A stretch of 64,000 nucleotides of DNA from assembly GCA_019359595.1 (NCBI GenBank), contig JAHHGZ010000027.1, forward strand, positions 1-64,000. Reading direction: 5' to 3'. The stretch's first letter is position 1. Each line of letters opens with the position of its first letter. The translations under genes and the position numbers were made by a program. Below the pieces are notes generated by a model. That model made no database searches. It saw only the letters and a list, made by a program, of their open reading frames with translations, and was not told the origin of the DNA. Shown piece after piece: positions 1-8,671 of this stretch. This DNA is from Cyanomargarita calcarea GSE-NOS-MK-12-04C (GTDB taxonomy: Bacteria > Cyanobacteriota > Cyanobacteriia > Cyanobacteriales > Nostocaceae).

Positions 1-104
1 AGTTGAAGCCCTCTAATTGGGGGAAAACGCCTGTGGACAAGAAGGAGCCGTCTCCCTTGGTTGAAACAGGAAGTAGACAACAACTATTACAACGATGTCA
101 ATAG
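1..104 (+). CDS. C-terminal end of a TnpB-like (OrfB, IS200/IS605 or IS891 type) transposon protein, partial
   Basis: The frame is open from the window edge to a TAG at 102-104. The last residues include TPVDKKEPSPLVETGSRQ, which resembles the variable tail that follows the zinc ribbon in cyanobacterial TnpB proteins. TnpB is the RNA-guided nuclease encoded by IS200/IS605 elements. Only about 34 residues are visible and no catalytic residue lies in the window, so the family call is an inference from the tail. If it is right, the bases around and after the stop would also hold the element's right end and guide RNA. Confidence 0.45.
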   Translation, partial: LKPSNWGKTPVDKKEPSPLVETGSRQQLLQRCQ

Positions 105-204
105 TTGTCTAAGTTCTATAGAGCAGACATCTGCCCACTGTTTCAAAGAGGGTTATAATCATATAATCAGGCTTTTGTCAATAGTCAGACTAAATTAAGT
201 TAAA

Positions 205-405
205 ATGGAAAATTCCATCTTCATTATTTTTATTGTCTTCGGAAGCCTTTGGGTATTAATGGGAGCTGCTGGTGTTATCGCACTCTTCAAATCTGACGGT
301 CAAGAAATTCGGTTTGGGAAATGGGGACTTGTAGTTGCTCTCCCAATTATTATCCCAATCATCCTTACCCTGCTTATTGGCGCGTTTTACAATAAACTTT
401 TTTGA
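205..405 (+). CDS. small two-helix membrane protein, unknown function
   Basis: This 66-residue protein has two hydrophobic segments, about residues 4-27 and 41-63. A short polar loop (KSDGQEIRFGKWG) separates them, so it is a probable inner-membrane hairpin. It begins with ATG after an AT-rich leader and has no convincing Shine-Dalgarno sequence. I do not recognise a family. The composition is too regular for a random frame, which is why I keep it, but no neighbour suggests a job. The gene downstream is on the other strand. Confidence 0.45.
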   Translation: MENSIFIIFIVFGSLWVLMGAAGVIALFKSDGQEIRFGKWGLVVALPIIIPIILTLLIGAFYNKLF

Positions 406-490
406 GAACTCACCGGAACGCACTTTATCGATATTCTCAACAAAAAAATAACTAAGTATTTATAGATTCTCTGACTGCGTTCTTGTCCGC

Positions 491-796
491 CAGGGATTAT
501 AAATCGAATGCCACTAAGTTAGGCTATTTTTAGCCCTGAAATAAATTACTCGCTCCGCGAGAAGCAAGCTACACAGCTTAAAGCTTAAACCCGTTAAAAT
601 TGACATCTTGCACCAATGTCAGGAAGCCCAGAAATAAATTATCCCTTCGGGACGCTGCGCGAACGGTTAAAATGTGTATCTTAGGAGTTAAAACGGGTTA
701 AAACTCTTATTTTAGTAAGATGACCGCAAAATTTAGCTTTTAGCCCGAATTTTAATTCAGGGCTTAACAAGCGTGCCATTCGATTATAAATCCCTG
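491..796. repeat. long imperfect palindromic element (MITE-like) filling the gap before the dihydroorotase-like gene
   Basis: The ends are inverted copies. Bases 491-514 (CAGGGATTATAAATCGAATG...) match the complement of 773-796 with a few changes, and the similarity continues inward around AGCCCTGAA (about 530-548 and 741-760). The middle holds AT-rich sequence and several GTTAAAA motifs, with no open frame. This accounts for most of the 406-958 gap. It looks like a non-autonomous, fold-back repeat. I see no transposase and no clear target duplication. Confidence 0.5.
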
Positions 797-958
797 TCTC
801 ATAGCCAAAGTCCTCTTTTCGCCCTTGGCGTTCCCGTAGGGTAGAGGACTATTCGATAGTATTTATTGATGTAAAAAATAGTTAGTTTTATTTTTTTGAT
901 TGGTGATTTATACGTATAGGTGGCCAGATGTCAAGAGTATCCTAAATTTAAAGTGGGT

Positions 959-2227
959 TTATGGGCACCAAATTTGCACAACCTTACCCGTTAACTGTTG
1001 TCCCAACCAAGGTGTATTGCTAGAAAGTGTATGAAGATTTTGCTTTTCTACTTTCCAACTTAGAGAAGGGTCAAACAAAGTCAATTCAGCCGCTTCCCCA
1101 GATGCGATCGCACTCGTTTTCTGCTTTAAACACTGTGCAGGACGACTACTCAAGGCTTGCCACAATTCCAATGCTGTAAATTCTCCGCTTTCTACCAAAT
1201 GCTGCCACAACAAAGGCAATGCTAACTCTAAGCCAATTGCCCCAGTTGGTGATTCTGCAAAGGCTTGCACTTTTTCTTCGTATGTGTGCGCTTTGTGGTC
1301 AATAGCGATCGCATCCACTATTCCCGACCGCACTGCCAGACGCAATGCTGCCATATCGTTGGGATTTCCTAAAGGTGTTTGCAAATGCAGGCTCGTATTA
1401 TAGCTTTTAATTGCTTTTGTGTCAAGCAAAAGATGCATCCAAGTGGTGCTGGCGGTGATGGGTAGACCTTGAGATTTGGCTGCGGCAATGAGTTCTACAC
1501 TGCGGGCGGTAGAGACACGCATGATATGTACGGGGGTACCAGTTGCAGCGACTAATTCCAACAAAGAAGCGATCGCCGAAGTTTCTGCGACAGCGGGGAT
1601 TGGCGGTAAGCCCAGACGCAGGGCATCGATACCTTCGCGCATAACACCATTAGACATAATTTGGCGATCGCAAGGGTTAAACGCTACAGGTTTTCCCAAA
1701 GGTTGGAGATATTCCAACACTCGCCGCACCAGCCCCAAATTTCCCTCTTGTTGACTATCAGTAAAACCAACCACCCCAACTGCAGCTAAATCTACCAACT
1801 CCGTCATCTGCTTCCCCGCCAAGTCGATGGTGATAGCACCCCAGATATTCAGCAGGGGAGAGGGGGAGAAATTTTTGCTGTGTCCTGCTTGTCTAGAAAG
1901 CAACTGCGCCACTACACCAGGGCTATCAATGGGTGGAGAGGTATCAGGTAGGACGGAAACTCTTGTAAAGCCACCTGCTGCTGCTGCTTGCAAGAGTGAG
2001 GTGAGGGTTTCCCGCTCTTCAAACCCAGGCTCGCCAGAGTGGCTGTATAAATCAATTAATCCGGAACCGAGAATCAATCCCCGACAGTCTTGTATTTGAG
2101 TTTCTGGTGGTACAGAAATGTGCGAGTCAACAGCGAGTATGCAACCATCAGCAATTAGCACATCAGCTACTTTGTCAGTTCCAGAAACAGGATCGATAAC
2201 CCTTACTTGTTGCAGCAGTTCAGTCAT
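959..2227 (-). CDS. dihydroorotase family protein (PyrC-like) with degraded metal-binding residues
   Basis: This 422-residue amidohydrolase-fold protein has the order and length of type I dihydroorotases, the third enzyme of pyrimidine synthesis. The conserved frame is visible at GLIDLYSHSGEPGFEERET (about 57-73), VHIMRVST (233-240) and DAIAIDHKAH (305-314). Several usual metal ligands are changed. The HxH pair reads Y-S-H at 61-63, the HAED-like site reads FNPCD at about 183-187, and the second His of HIxHxST is Arg237. Asp310, His311 and His314 remain. Known inactive PyrC homologues support aspartate transcarbamoylase structurally, so this may be a second, non-catalytic paralogue. The fold is sure; the activity is doubtful. 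Confidence 0.85.
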   Translation of the reverse strand: MTELLQQVRVIDPVSGTDKVADVLIADGCILAVDSHISVPPETQIQDCRGLILGSGLIDLYSHSGEPGFEERETLTSLLQAAAAGGFTRVSVLPDTSPPIDSPGVVAQLLSRQAGHSKNFSPSPLLNIWGAITIDLAGKQMTELVDLAAVGVVGFTDSQQEGNLGLVRRVLEYLQPLGKPVAFNPCDRQIMSNGVMREGIDALRLGLPPIPAVAETSAIASLLELVAATGTPVHIMRVSTARSVELIAAAKSQGLPITASTTWMHLLLDTKAIKSYNTSLHLQTPLGNPNDMAALRLAVRSGIVDAIAIDHKAHTYEEKVQAFAESPTGAIGLELALPLLWQHLVESGEFTALELWQALSSRPAQCLKQKTSAIASGEAAELTLFDPSLSWKVEKQNLHTLSSNTPWLGQQLTGKVVQIWCP

Positions 2228-2365
2228 AAAAATTCTTAGTTAGGAGTTATGAGTTATGAGTTATGAGTTATTGACTTCACTCATAGAAATACGCCGTCAT
2301 CCGGGTGTATAAATTCTTCACTCCTTACTTTATTCCTCACTCTTAACTCCTAACTCCTAACTTTC

Positions 2366-3718
2366 CTATAAAGCTCCAGCGGCTGTTTTATCCAGTACAC
2401 CTCCACTCAAATGAGTGGTAATATTCATCGCTTGCAGTACTGGCAAACCATTCGGGCCACCAGGGTAATCAATAACGCTAACTGCGCCATTGCCTTGACG
2501 GAAATTCCAGAAATTTTCTGGTGATAAACCTAGAATATGACAAAGTAAGGTCTTATTCGTGGCATCGTGAGCAACTATTAATCCTGTTTTGAGTTGATTC
2601 TTTGAAGCCGATTGCACAATTTTCTGCCAACAATAAGCGCTGCGTTCCCATACTTGCTGCAAATTCTCCCCTTCAGGCATTTGGACGGCCCCTGGTATTG
2701 TCCGCCAACGTTCCAACTCTCCTGGGAACTCTTGCTCTATTTCTTTCTCAAATTTTCCTTCCCAGAGTCCGTGACTAATTTCCCTTAAGTCATCAACTAA
2801 TTCCAACTTGATACTCTGGTGGTGTTGCAAAATTATCTCTGCCGTTTCTTTGGGACGCAGCATGGAACTGCTAACAGCAAAATCAATTTCTACTTCTTGT
2901 AAAAATGTCCCAGAAGAAGTTGCTTGTTGCCTGCCATTATCGTTAAGGGGAACGTCAATTTGTCCCTGAAACCTGCCTTGACGGTTCCATTCGGTTTCTC
3001 CGTGCCGCACCAGTAACAATCGCACTCCTTGATGATTTGGTCGCAAGGAAGGCAGAGTTTCTCCCATGTGCTGTGTCTGATTCATCGACTCTAGTTGGAC
3101 TGGTTCTCCCAATCCACCAGAGAAATTTAGCACGCTGATGCCGCAATTAGATTGTTGTAGCGAATGGTAGCGACTCGGGGGAATACCTAAGGCTGTGCTA
3201 ATTAATGCCCGATTAATGCCGTTATGCCCAACGATCAGAATGGTTTTACCTTGATGCTGAGGTAAAATTTCTTGCCAAAACTGCTGCGACTGTGCGTATA
3301 AAGCTAGGACGGGGAAATGTTCTCTTGTTCCCCCTTCATCATTAACTAACATTCGCAATTCCTGGGGACGTTCTTTCCAAGTGCGATAGTCCTCGGAAAA
3401 CTTCTGCTTCACTTCGTCAGTCGGCATTTTCTCCCACAGAGGAAGGTCAATTTCTATTAGCTTATCGTTTGCTTGGGGAACAACAGACTGAAGAGAGTTA
3501 ACTGCCAACTCCCGGTGGATAATATCTGCTGTTTGTTTTGCTCGCTGTAAAGGACTACAGTAAATCGCACTAAAGAAAATATTACTGAGGGCTTTACCTA
3601 CAATGCAGGCATCATTACTACCTTTTTCTGTCAATCTTGATGCATCTGAACGCCCTTGGATGCGCTTTTCGGTGTTATAAGTGCTTTGACCGTGGCGTAC
3701 GATGATTACACGAGTCAC
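2366..3718 (-). CDS. two-domain histidine phosphatase (phosphoglycerate mutase family, PspA-like)
   Basis: Two phosphoglycerate-mutase domains lie in tandem. The first has RHGQSTYN near residue 8 and VGHNGINRAL. The second has LLLVRHGETEWN near 235 and VAHDATNKT. The RHG histidines are the residues that become phosphorylated. Cyanobacterial proteins of this design include a metal-independent phosphoserine phosphatase, so serine synthesis is one possible role, but the substrate cannot be read from sequence. I start at GTG 3718 because AGGAGG lies 7 bases upstream. An in-frame ATG at 3748 would put that Shine-Dalgarno sequence inside the gene. Confidence 0.85.
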   Translation of the reverse strand: MTRVIIVRHGQSTYNTEKRIQGRSDASRLTEKGSNDACIVGKALSNIFFSAIYCSPLQRAKQTADIIHRELAVNSLQSVVPQANDKLIEIDLPLWEKMPTDEVKQKFSEDYRTWKERPQELRMLVNDEGGTREHFPVLALYAQSQQFWQEILPQHQGKTILIVGHNGINRALISTALGIPPSRYHSLQQSNCGISVLNFSGGLGEPVQLESMNQTQHMGETLPSLRPNHQGVRLLLVRHGETEWNRQGRFQGQIDVPLNDNGRQQATSSGTFLQEVEIDFAVSSSMLRPKETAEIILQHHQSIKLELVDDLREISHGLWEGKFEKEIEQEFPGELERWRTIPGAVQMPEGENLQQVWERSAYCWQKIVQSASKNQLKTGLIVAHDATNKTLLCHILGLSPENFWNFRQGNGAVSVIDYPGGPNGLPVLQAMNITTHLSGGVLDKTAAGAL

Positions 3719-3831
3719 GTTTTGCCCTCCTCTATCTAAAGGAATCATTTTACTGCAAAGTGGAAGGCAGAATAATCTTTCAACGAATGAAAAGTAGTTT
3801 TTGGTAAGGAAAGAAAAATTTTTGCTTAAAT

Positions 3832-3865
3832 AGAAACCCGATTTCCCACAAGAAACCGGGCTTTT
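3832..3865. terminator. hairpin with T-run between convergent or tandem units
   Basis: AAACCCG pairs with CGGGCTT around the loop ATTTCCCACAAGAAAC and is followed by a short T-run. It sits between the secreted-protein gene and the phosphatase gene. This GAAACCCG...GAAACCGGG pattern is a common intergenic hairpin in filamentous cyanobacteria. Confidence 0.4.
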
Positions 3866-3906
3866 GAGAGATGTCGCACTGCTATAAACGCTTTAAATAC
3901 ATCAAA

Positions 3907-4290
3907 TCATTGACCGATAAGCTGTAATTGCAAACCATCATTACCGTTAACAGATTGAGCCGGCTGCAAAAGAAGAGGTGTGTCTATGAGTGTTAAGGGT
4001 TGGTCAAGCTTGCGTAATTGAACTGACTCACCAAGCTGCCAAACTCCTGTATCGGATGTAATAGTTTCTCCTGTATTATTCCCCACAGTACTGGCCGGAC
4101 TGCCCACTGTGAAAAATTTTCCGAAGTCATCCTGCGCTGTTCTGTTATCAATTCCAGTTAGAGAGCCACCAGTTATTGTGTATTGTCCGCTGTTTGGGGT
4201 TGCTGGTGCTGGTGACTGACCTCTCACAGGTGTATTTAAACCCGCGATCGCGCTTATCATTCCTAAAGCCGCAATTATTTTCAGTTTCAT
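3907..4290 (-). CDS. small secreted protein, unknown function
   Basis: Starting at the internal ATG (MKLKIIAALGM), the 127-residue product has a classic signal peptide of about 25 residues. It ends near NTPVRGQ and is followed by a Pro/Ala/Thr-rich linker (SPAPATPNSGQY). The mature part has few charges and repeated Leu-Gln-Pro stretches, including a TLIDTPLLLQPAQS segment. The frame extends 19 residues upstream (MKKNILLACKIKK), but that would bury the signal peptide, so I prefer the shorter form. I recognise no domain. The product is probably periplasmic or external. Confidence 0.6.
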   Translation of the reverse strand: MKLKIIAALGMISAIAGLNTPVRGQSPAPATPNSGQYTITGGSLTGIDNRTAQDDFGKFFTVGSPASTVGNNTGETITSDTGVWQLGESVQLRKLDQPLTLIDTPLLLQPAQSVNGNDGLQLQLIGQ

Positions 4291-4532
4291 TGTTTTTACC
4301 CTAATTATCTTTTTTATTTTGCAAGCAAGTAAGATATTTTTTTTCATTTATTATAGGCTGCATCACCATAAATATGGTATCTTTCGATACGTACAATGTC
4401 AATGATTGCTAAAAGAAAAAGAATAAAAAAATTAGCTAATATGTCATTGGCTATTTATTATAGGTTAACTGTTAATAAAAACCACCTAAAGTGATGCATT
4501 AAGTTTAATTAATTTGACTTCGAGATACTGCA

Positions 4533-4566
4533 AGATCCCCGACAACTTTCACCAAGTTGGGGATCT
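4533..4566. terminator. strong hairpin downstream of the YgiT remnant
   Basis: AGATCCCC (4533-4540) pairs with GGGGATCT (4559-4566), and an inner AACTT/AAGTT pairing adds to the stem around a TCACC loop. It lies just downstream (minus strand) of the broken YgiT gene. Confidence 0.45.
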
Positions 4567-4724
4567 CACCATTAGAAAATAGCTAATATTTGTAAATATT
4601 TCTTCCTCTATTAGAAGTACGTCTTCGGGTATATAAAGATATTTTAACCACACCTAGCGCGGAGAGCACAGAGGAAATATGATAAATGCGATCGCTAATT
4701 GTTTCTAATTCAATTAATGTTGAA

Positions 4725-4927
4725 TTAAGCTGCATATCTGATAATTTCCACTTCTGCTCTTTCCAAGACTTGTTCAGTAATATCATCATTTAAATAATAT
4801 TCCCCACAGTTATTACAAACTTCTGTCGGCACTTTTTTAATTGCAACAATAGATTCGTCTCTTTCTAAAAAGTCACAGTTACTAAACCTGGCTTAGTTTC
4901 TCCATGCTTGTAAATTACATATCTCAT
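4725..4927 (-). pseudogene. YgiT-type zinc-finger antitoxin (MqsA N-terminal type), frameshifted
   Basis: On the minus strand ATG 4927 begins MRYVIYKHGETKPGLVTVTF and then reaches a stop. One frame over, the sequence continues ERDESIVAIKKVPTEVC, NNCGEYYLND and QVLERAEVEIIRYAA to a TAA at 4725. CxxC (VCNNCGEYY) and the C-terminal QVLERAE pattern identify the YgiT zinc-finger family, antitoxins of type II modules. The break lies in a T-run at about 4865-4870, and one missing base would restore a 67-residue protein. No toxin gene (MqsR or DUF4258) is next to it. A sequencing error or a slippery-site frameshift are the alternatives. Confidence 0.7.
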
Positions 4928-4973
4928 TATCTTTGCCTTCTAAATTTAAAATCATCTGACCAAATAATATATA

Positions 4974-6188
4974 TTAATCCAGAATTGCTAACACTGCTTT
5001 CGGCAATAACTTATCTTTAAACCAAATAATTCTAGCCGGCACGTCATTCACCTTCACCCCTGCTTTTTCCAAATTCAATCTTTCAGAAATTGCCAAAATT
5101 AAATCATCACGTCCCGCACGTCGCACCTGAGAAAACTTCTTTTGTAAATATTCTGGTCGCCAATAACCGACAATTTCTAATAAGAAGGTACGACCATCAG
5201 GATGAACTAACCGAAAATCGGGAATCATCACACTACCCGGTATCGGAATTAAATCAACTTCTCTCTCTAACACCCACGGTGTTTTTAGTGCATCCCATCT
5301 ATCGGCAAAAGATGCTTCCAACATACTATCGTAAGGCTTACCTTTAGAATAGTGAGACACCAAACCACACTCAGAATTGAGAGTAAAACGTCCAGTTCTC
5401 CAAGTATCAGTATAAGTGTCACGGGTTTGCAATATAGCAGCAAGACTCCATTTTGTTACATGAAGTAAAGCAGGAATCAATTTAGCGATCGCCAACCCAT
5501 ATCTTGTACTCGGATTAAACAAACTCGTGGGTCCATCAATCGTAATTGTAAATCCGTGGTCGGCATCGCCTTCAATATAAGCCATCAATTGAAATAACTT
5601 TAAATAGCGAAACAAAAGCTTATATTCACCCGGAACATTCCGGTGAGCATTTAAAGTAAGTTGACTGGCACGATAAAATATACCTTGCACCTGAGATAAA
5701 TTATATCGATGCAATAAATCTGTCGTTGTCGGTGCATCAAAAGCAGTTAAAATTTTATTTTCATTTAGATCGGCATATAACCCGTCTCTAACTTGTGTAG
5801 CCAGAACTTCCCGTTCCAATTCATGACTTAAATCAGAAGCAATCTTGTTGAGAGTAGATTCTGTTGATTCCCGACAGGAAACAGAATTTGCCGCCAAAGC
5901 AAATACCCGTTCTCGTAACATTTGAGGTTCTAGCGGACTCACCACCTCAAAAGTACAAAAACTGCTCTTCAAAATATAAGCCAAACCCCGCTTCACCCGA
6001 TAATCAGTCGTATCACCTTCCAACTCCAACAACTCATGTTCCAACACACCTTGAGACTTCCCTAAAGCCGCTTGAAAACGAGAAATAACCTCACTTGCTA
6101 CCTCCAAATTCTGCTTATCAAGCTTCAACCTCTTAGGAATTATCTCCTCCCCATTTTGCCTATGACTCAATAAATCTGTAGGTAACAT
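4974..6188 (-). CDS. DUF790 family nuclease, Bax1-like partner of XPB helicase
   Basis: This 404-residue protein matches DUF790, the family of archaeal Bax1 (binds archaeal XPB), which is a structure-specific nuclease acting with the XPB helicase in nucleotide excision repair. A PD-(D/E)XK-like core is visible near the C-terminus. It comprises Glu291 in SMLEASFADRW, Asp324 in MIPDFRL and Glu338 in FLLEIVGYW; the usual Lys is replaced. The XPB-like helicase gene lies upstream on the same strand, 414 bp away, so the two probably form a helicase-nuclease pair. The family match is firm; the repair role is inferred from archaea. Confidence 0.85.
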   Translation of the reverse strand: MLPTDLLSHRQNGEEIIPKRLKLDKQNLEVASEVISRFQAALGKSQGVLEHELLELEGDTTDYRVKRGLAYILKSSFCTFEVVSPLEPQMLRERVFALAANSVSCRESTESTLNKIASDLSHELEREVLATQVRDGLYADLNENKILTAFDAPTTTDLLHRYNLSQVQGIFYRASQLTLNAHRNVPGEYKLLFRYLKLFQLMAYIEGDADHGFTITIDGPTSLFNPSTRYGLAIAKLIPALLHVTKWSLAAILQTRDTYTDTWRTGRFTLNSECGLVSHYSKGKPYDSMLEASFADRWDALKTPWVLEREVDLIPIPGSVMIPDFRLVHPDGRTFLLEIVGYWRPEYLQKKFSQVRRAGRDDLILAISERLNLEKAGVKVNDVPARIIWFKDKLLPKAVLAILD

Positions 6189-6602
6189 TGGAATTTGTTA
6201 GTTGTTAGCTGTTAGTTGTTAGTTGCGGTAAGAGGGGGCTAGTACTCCACCGCACTCGCTATGGTGGGTGACTCAACCAATGAATTTCTCTTATCTTCTC
6301 TTATCTTCTTTTCCTCTTCCTTGGCGTACTACCGAAACGGAAGCCGCTCCTTTGTCTATGGCGTACTTGGCGGTTAAATCCTTCCCCTGCGGCTGTTAAG
6401 GTGACTGAATTCGGAGTGCAAAACACTTAATCTTAACTCTTCCCTTCGCTTCTTCTCTTCTTCGCGGTTAAAAAAAGATATGTTTTAACCGCGATAGGCG
6501 CAAAGAACGCGAAGGAAAAATTATTTCACAGCTTACACCTTAACAGCCGTAATGCTTCCCCTCATAGCGAGTGCGGTACACTACTAAGAGTGTGGTTCTT
6601 AA
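6189..6602. other. gap between the Bax1-like and XPB-like genes, filled with intergenic repeats
   Basis: No gene is seen. It starts with GTTAGTT heptamer repeats (about 6198-6225). It also holds an 11-bp perfect inverted repeat, CGCGGTTAAAA at 6463-6473 and its complement at 6483-6493, within a TTCGCGTTCTTTGCG-type repeat. Short degenerate copies of an ACCGAAACGGAAG motif also occur here; the same motif recurs at 8343. Confidence 0.6.
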
Positions 6603-8105
6603 TTACTTATTATCTCCCGAATTTTTAGACTTACTTTTATCAACAGAATAATTAATCTCCATCTGTTCCGCAGCCCGTACACCCCTATCCTGACTCACGC
6701 CATAAATTGGCTGCACAACCCGCAAATCTCCTCTCCTTTCCTCCCCCCTCCTCCTAGCGGAAGTACCCTCCTCACTCGTATCCGCTGCCACCACCTCATA
6801 CAAAATCGCTAGCTTATTCTCCTGATTTCCCTTCCTTAAAATCCTTCCCAACCGCTGAGTATACTCCCGCGCTGAACCAGTCCCCGATAAAATAATTGCT
6901 ACGCTAGCTGCAGGCACATCAACACCCTCATTCAACACATGAGAAGCAACTAAACATTTATATTCCCCCTCCCGAAACTTCGTTAAAACCTCATGTCGCT
7001 CCTTCACGGGAGTTTGATGGGTAATCGCTGGAATTAACAAATCTTGAGAAATCCGGTAAACAGTCGCATTATCAGCAGTAAAAATCAAAACTCTTTCTGG
7101 GTAATGCTTCGCCAACAAATCAACTAAAATTCTTAACTTCCCATCAGTACCCAAAGCAATTTCCTTCGCTTCTCGGTGGGCTAACATGGCTCTGCGTCCA
7201 GCTTGGGATCTCGCACTCATTTGCACAAAATGTTGCCAACCTTGAATACTGCCCAAAGAAATCTTGGAATCCCTTAAAAAGTCATTCCTAGTCTGAATTA
7301 ATTCGTTATACCTTTCCCGTTCTTTCTGCGATAAATCCACCTTAATTTGGACAATTTCATGCTCTGCCAACGCCTTACCAGCTAAATCCTCAGCGCGTTT
7401 GCGATATACTTCCTTACCGATCAGAATATTCAAATCAACGTGTTTGCCGTCGGTGCGTTCCGGTGTTGCCGAAAGCCCAAGTCGATAAGGGGCGATCGCA
7501 TATTCGGCAATCACCCGATTAAAATCTGTCGGCAAATGATGACATTCATCAAAAATTATCAATGCATACTGATTTCCCAGGGTTTCTGCATGAATTGCCG
7601 CACTGTCGTAAGTCGCAACCAGAATCGCCGTTTTATCCCGCGAACCACCCCCCAGTAACCCTACAGGAGCATCAGGGAACGCCGCCACCAAGTGTGCATA
7701 CCACTGATGCATCAAATCCAAAGTTGGCACCACAATCAGCGTACTACGCGGTGTCGCCTGCATCGCCATTTGTGCCAAATAAGTCTTTCCCGCTGCCGTC
7801 GGAAGCACTACCACACCTTGCCTTCCCGACAACTTCCAAGCTGCTAACGCTTCATTTTGATGCTGGTAAGGTTCCATCGACAGACTGGGAACCAAATCTA
7901 CAGGATAAAATCCTTTGGCTTCATCAATAAAATAAGTCTCCTCCGCTTGTAGCGCTTCCACCAAAGGACGGTATTTAATCGCCGGAATACGGAACTTTTC
8001 CACGCGGTCGTCCCATAGAGCGTACTCCATCCAACCTTTACCCCGTGGTGGTGGATGTAAAATTAACGTGCCACGATCGAAAGTTAATGTGGGGCTGCGA
8101 GCCAT
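6603..8105 (-). CDS. XPB-like superfamily 2 DNA helicase
   Basis: This 500-residue SF2 helicase has motif I PTAAGKT (102-108), motif II DECHH (186-190), motif III SATPERTDG (212-220) and motif VI QRLGRILRKG (417-426). The short N-terminal domain, the DECHH box and the compact C-terminal half are those of XPB/Rad25-type helicases. These open DNA in repair by ATP-driven translocation. With the DUF790 nuclease next in the same direction it forms an XPB-Bax1-like pair. The last 45 residues are charged and probably disordered. ATG 8105 is followed directly by conserved sequence. Confidence 0.88.
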   Translation of the reverse strand: MARSPTLTFDRGTLILHPPPRGKGWMEYALWDDRVEKFRIPAIKYRPLVEALQAEETYFIDEAKGFYPVDLVPSLSMEPYQHQNEALAAWKLSGRQGVVVLPTAAGKTYLAQMAMQATPRSTLIVVPTLDLMHQWYAHLVAAFPDAPVGLLGGGSRDKTAILVATYDSAAIHAETLGNQYALIIFDECHHLPTDFNRVIAEYAIAPYRLGLSATPERTDGKHVDLNILIGKEVYRKRAEDLAGKALAEHEIVQIKVDLSQKERERYNELIQTRNDFLRDSKISLGSIQGWQHFVQMSARSQAGRRAMLAHREAKEIALGTDGKLRILVDLLAKHYPERVLIFTADNATVYRISQDLLIPAITHQTPVKERHEVLTKFREGEYKCLVASHVLNEGVDVPAASVAIILSGTGSAREYTQRLGRILRKGNQENKLAILYEVVAADTSEEGTSARRRGEERRGDLRVVQPIYGVSQDRGVRAAEQMEINYSVDKSKSKNSGDNK

Positions 8106-8306
8106 TAGACGCTTTTTCCCAACTTTTCATCCTTAATTATTCATAGCCCAAAACGTGCATAATTAAACTGAATAATTCTCAAAAACCACAACTAGATACA
8201 TCCGTCAACCGATTTTTGATTTACACTTCATCAGCGATAATTTCATCCTAAAAAATTGGTTTATTAGTATAACTTTTGCCTTTTATTTGTTTTTTTTTAT
8301 GTAATA

Positions 8307-8447
8307 GGACTTACGCTAAAACTGCCTGAAACTCTTATTTCTACCGAAACGGAAGGCGTACAGCGCCTATAGCGCCTAAGCCGAGACGGCTGGCTTCGCC
8401 TACGCGGTTCTATAAATCAAAGTTTCTGGCAATTTTTAGGTAAGTCC
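8307..8447. mobile_element. MITE-like element with GGACTTAC ends
   Basis: The ends are imperfect inverted repeats of about 35 bp. GGACTTACGCTAAAACTGCC at the left corresponds to the complement of the right end, which reads GGACTTACCTAAAAATTGCC. Further inward, GAAACTCTTATTT pairs with GAAACTTTGATTT. The middle has GC-rich palindromes and no coding frame. It accounts for part of the 565-bp gap 8106-8671. The rest of the gap is AT-rich and ends with CTAACTC heptamers just before the TPR gene. Confidence 0.55.
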
Positions 8448-8671
8448 GATATAAAACACAACCATCACCTTTATTCTTCTCCAGAGAATATTTTTTCAAG
8501 TCGCAAAATATACGTCTGTGTCAAGATCGCCTCTGCGCTTTGCCGTAAAAATACCGTTTTTGCTGATTCGGCGCAAATCCTAGAGTTATGAATAATAAAT
8601 TTTTAGTTATAATACATACTATTACTCCTCACTCCTAACTCCTAACTCCTAACTAATCATAAGTTGTTAAA

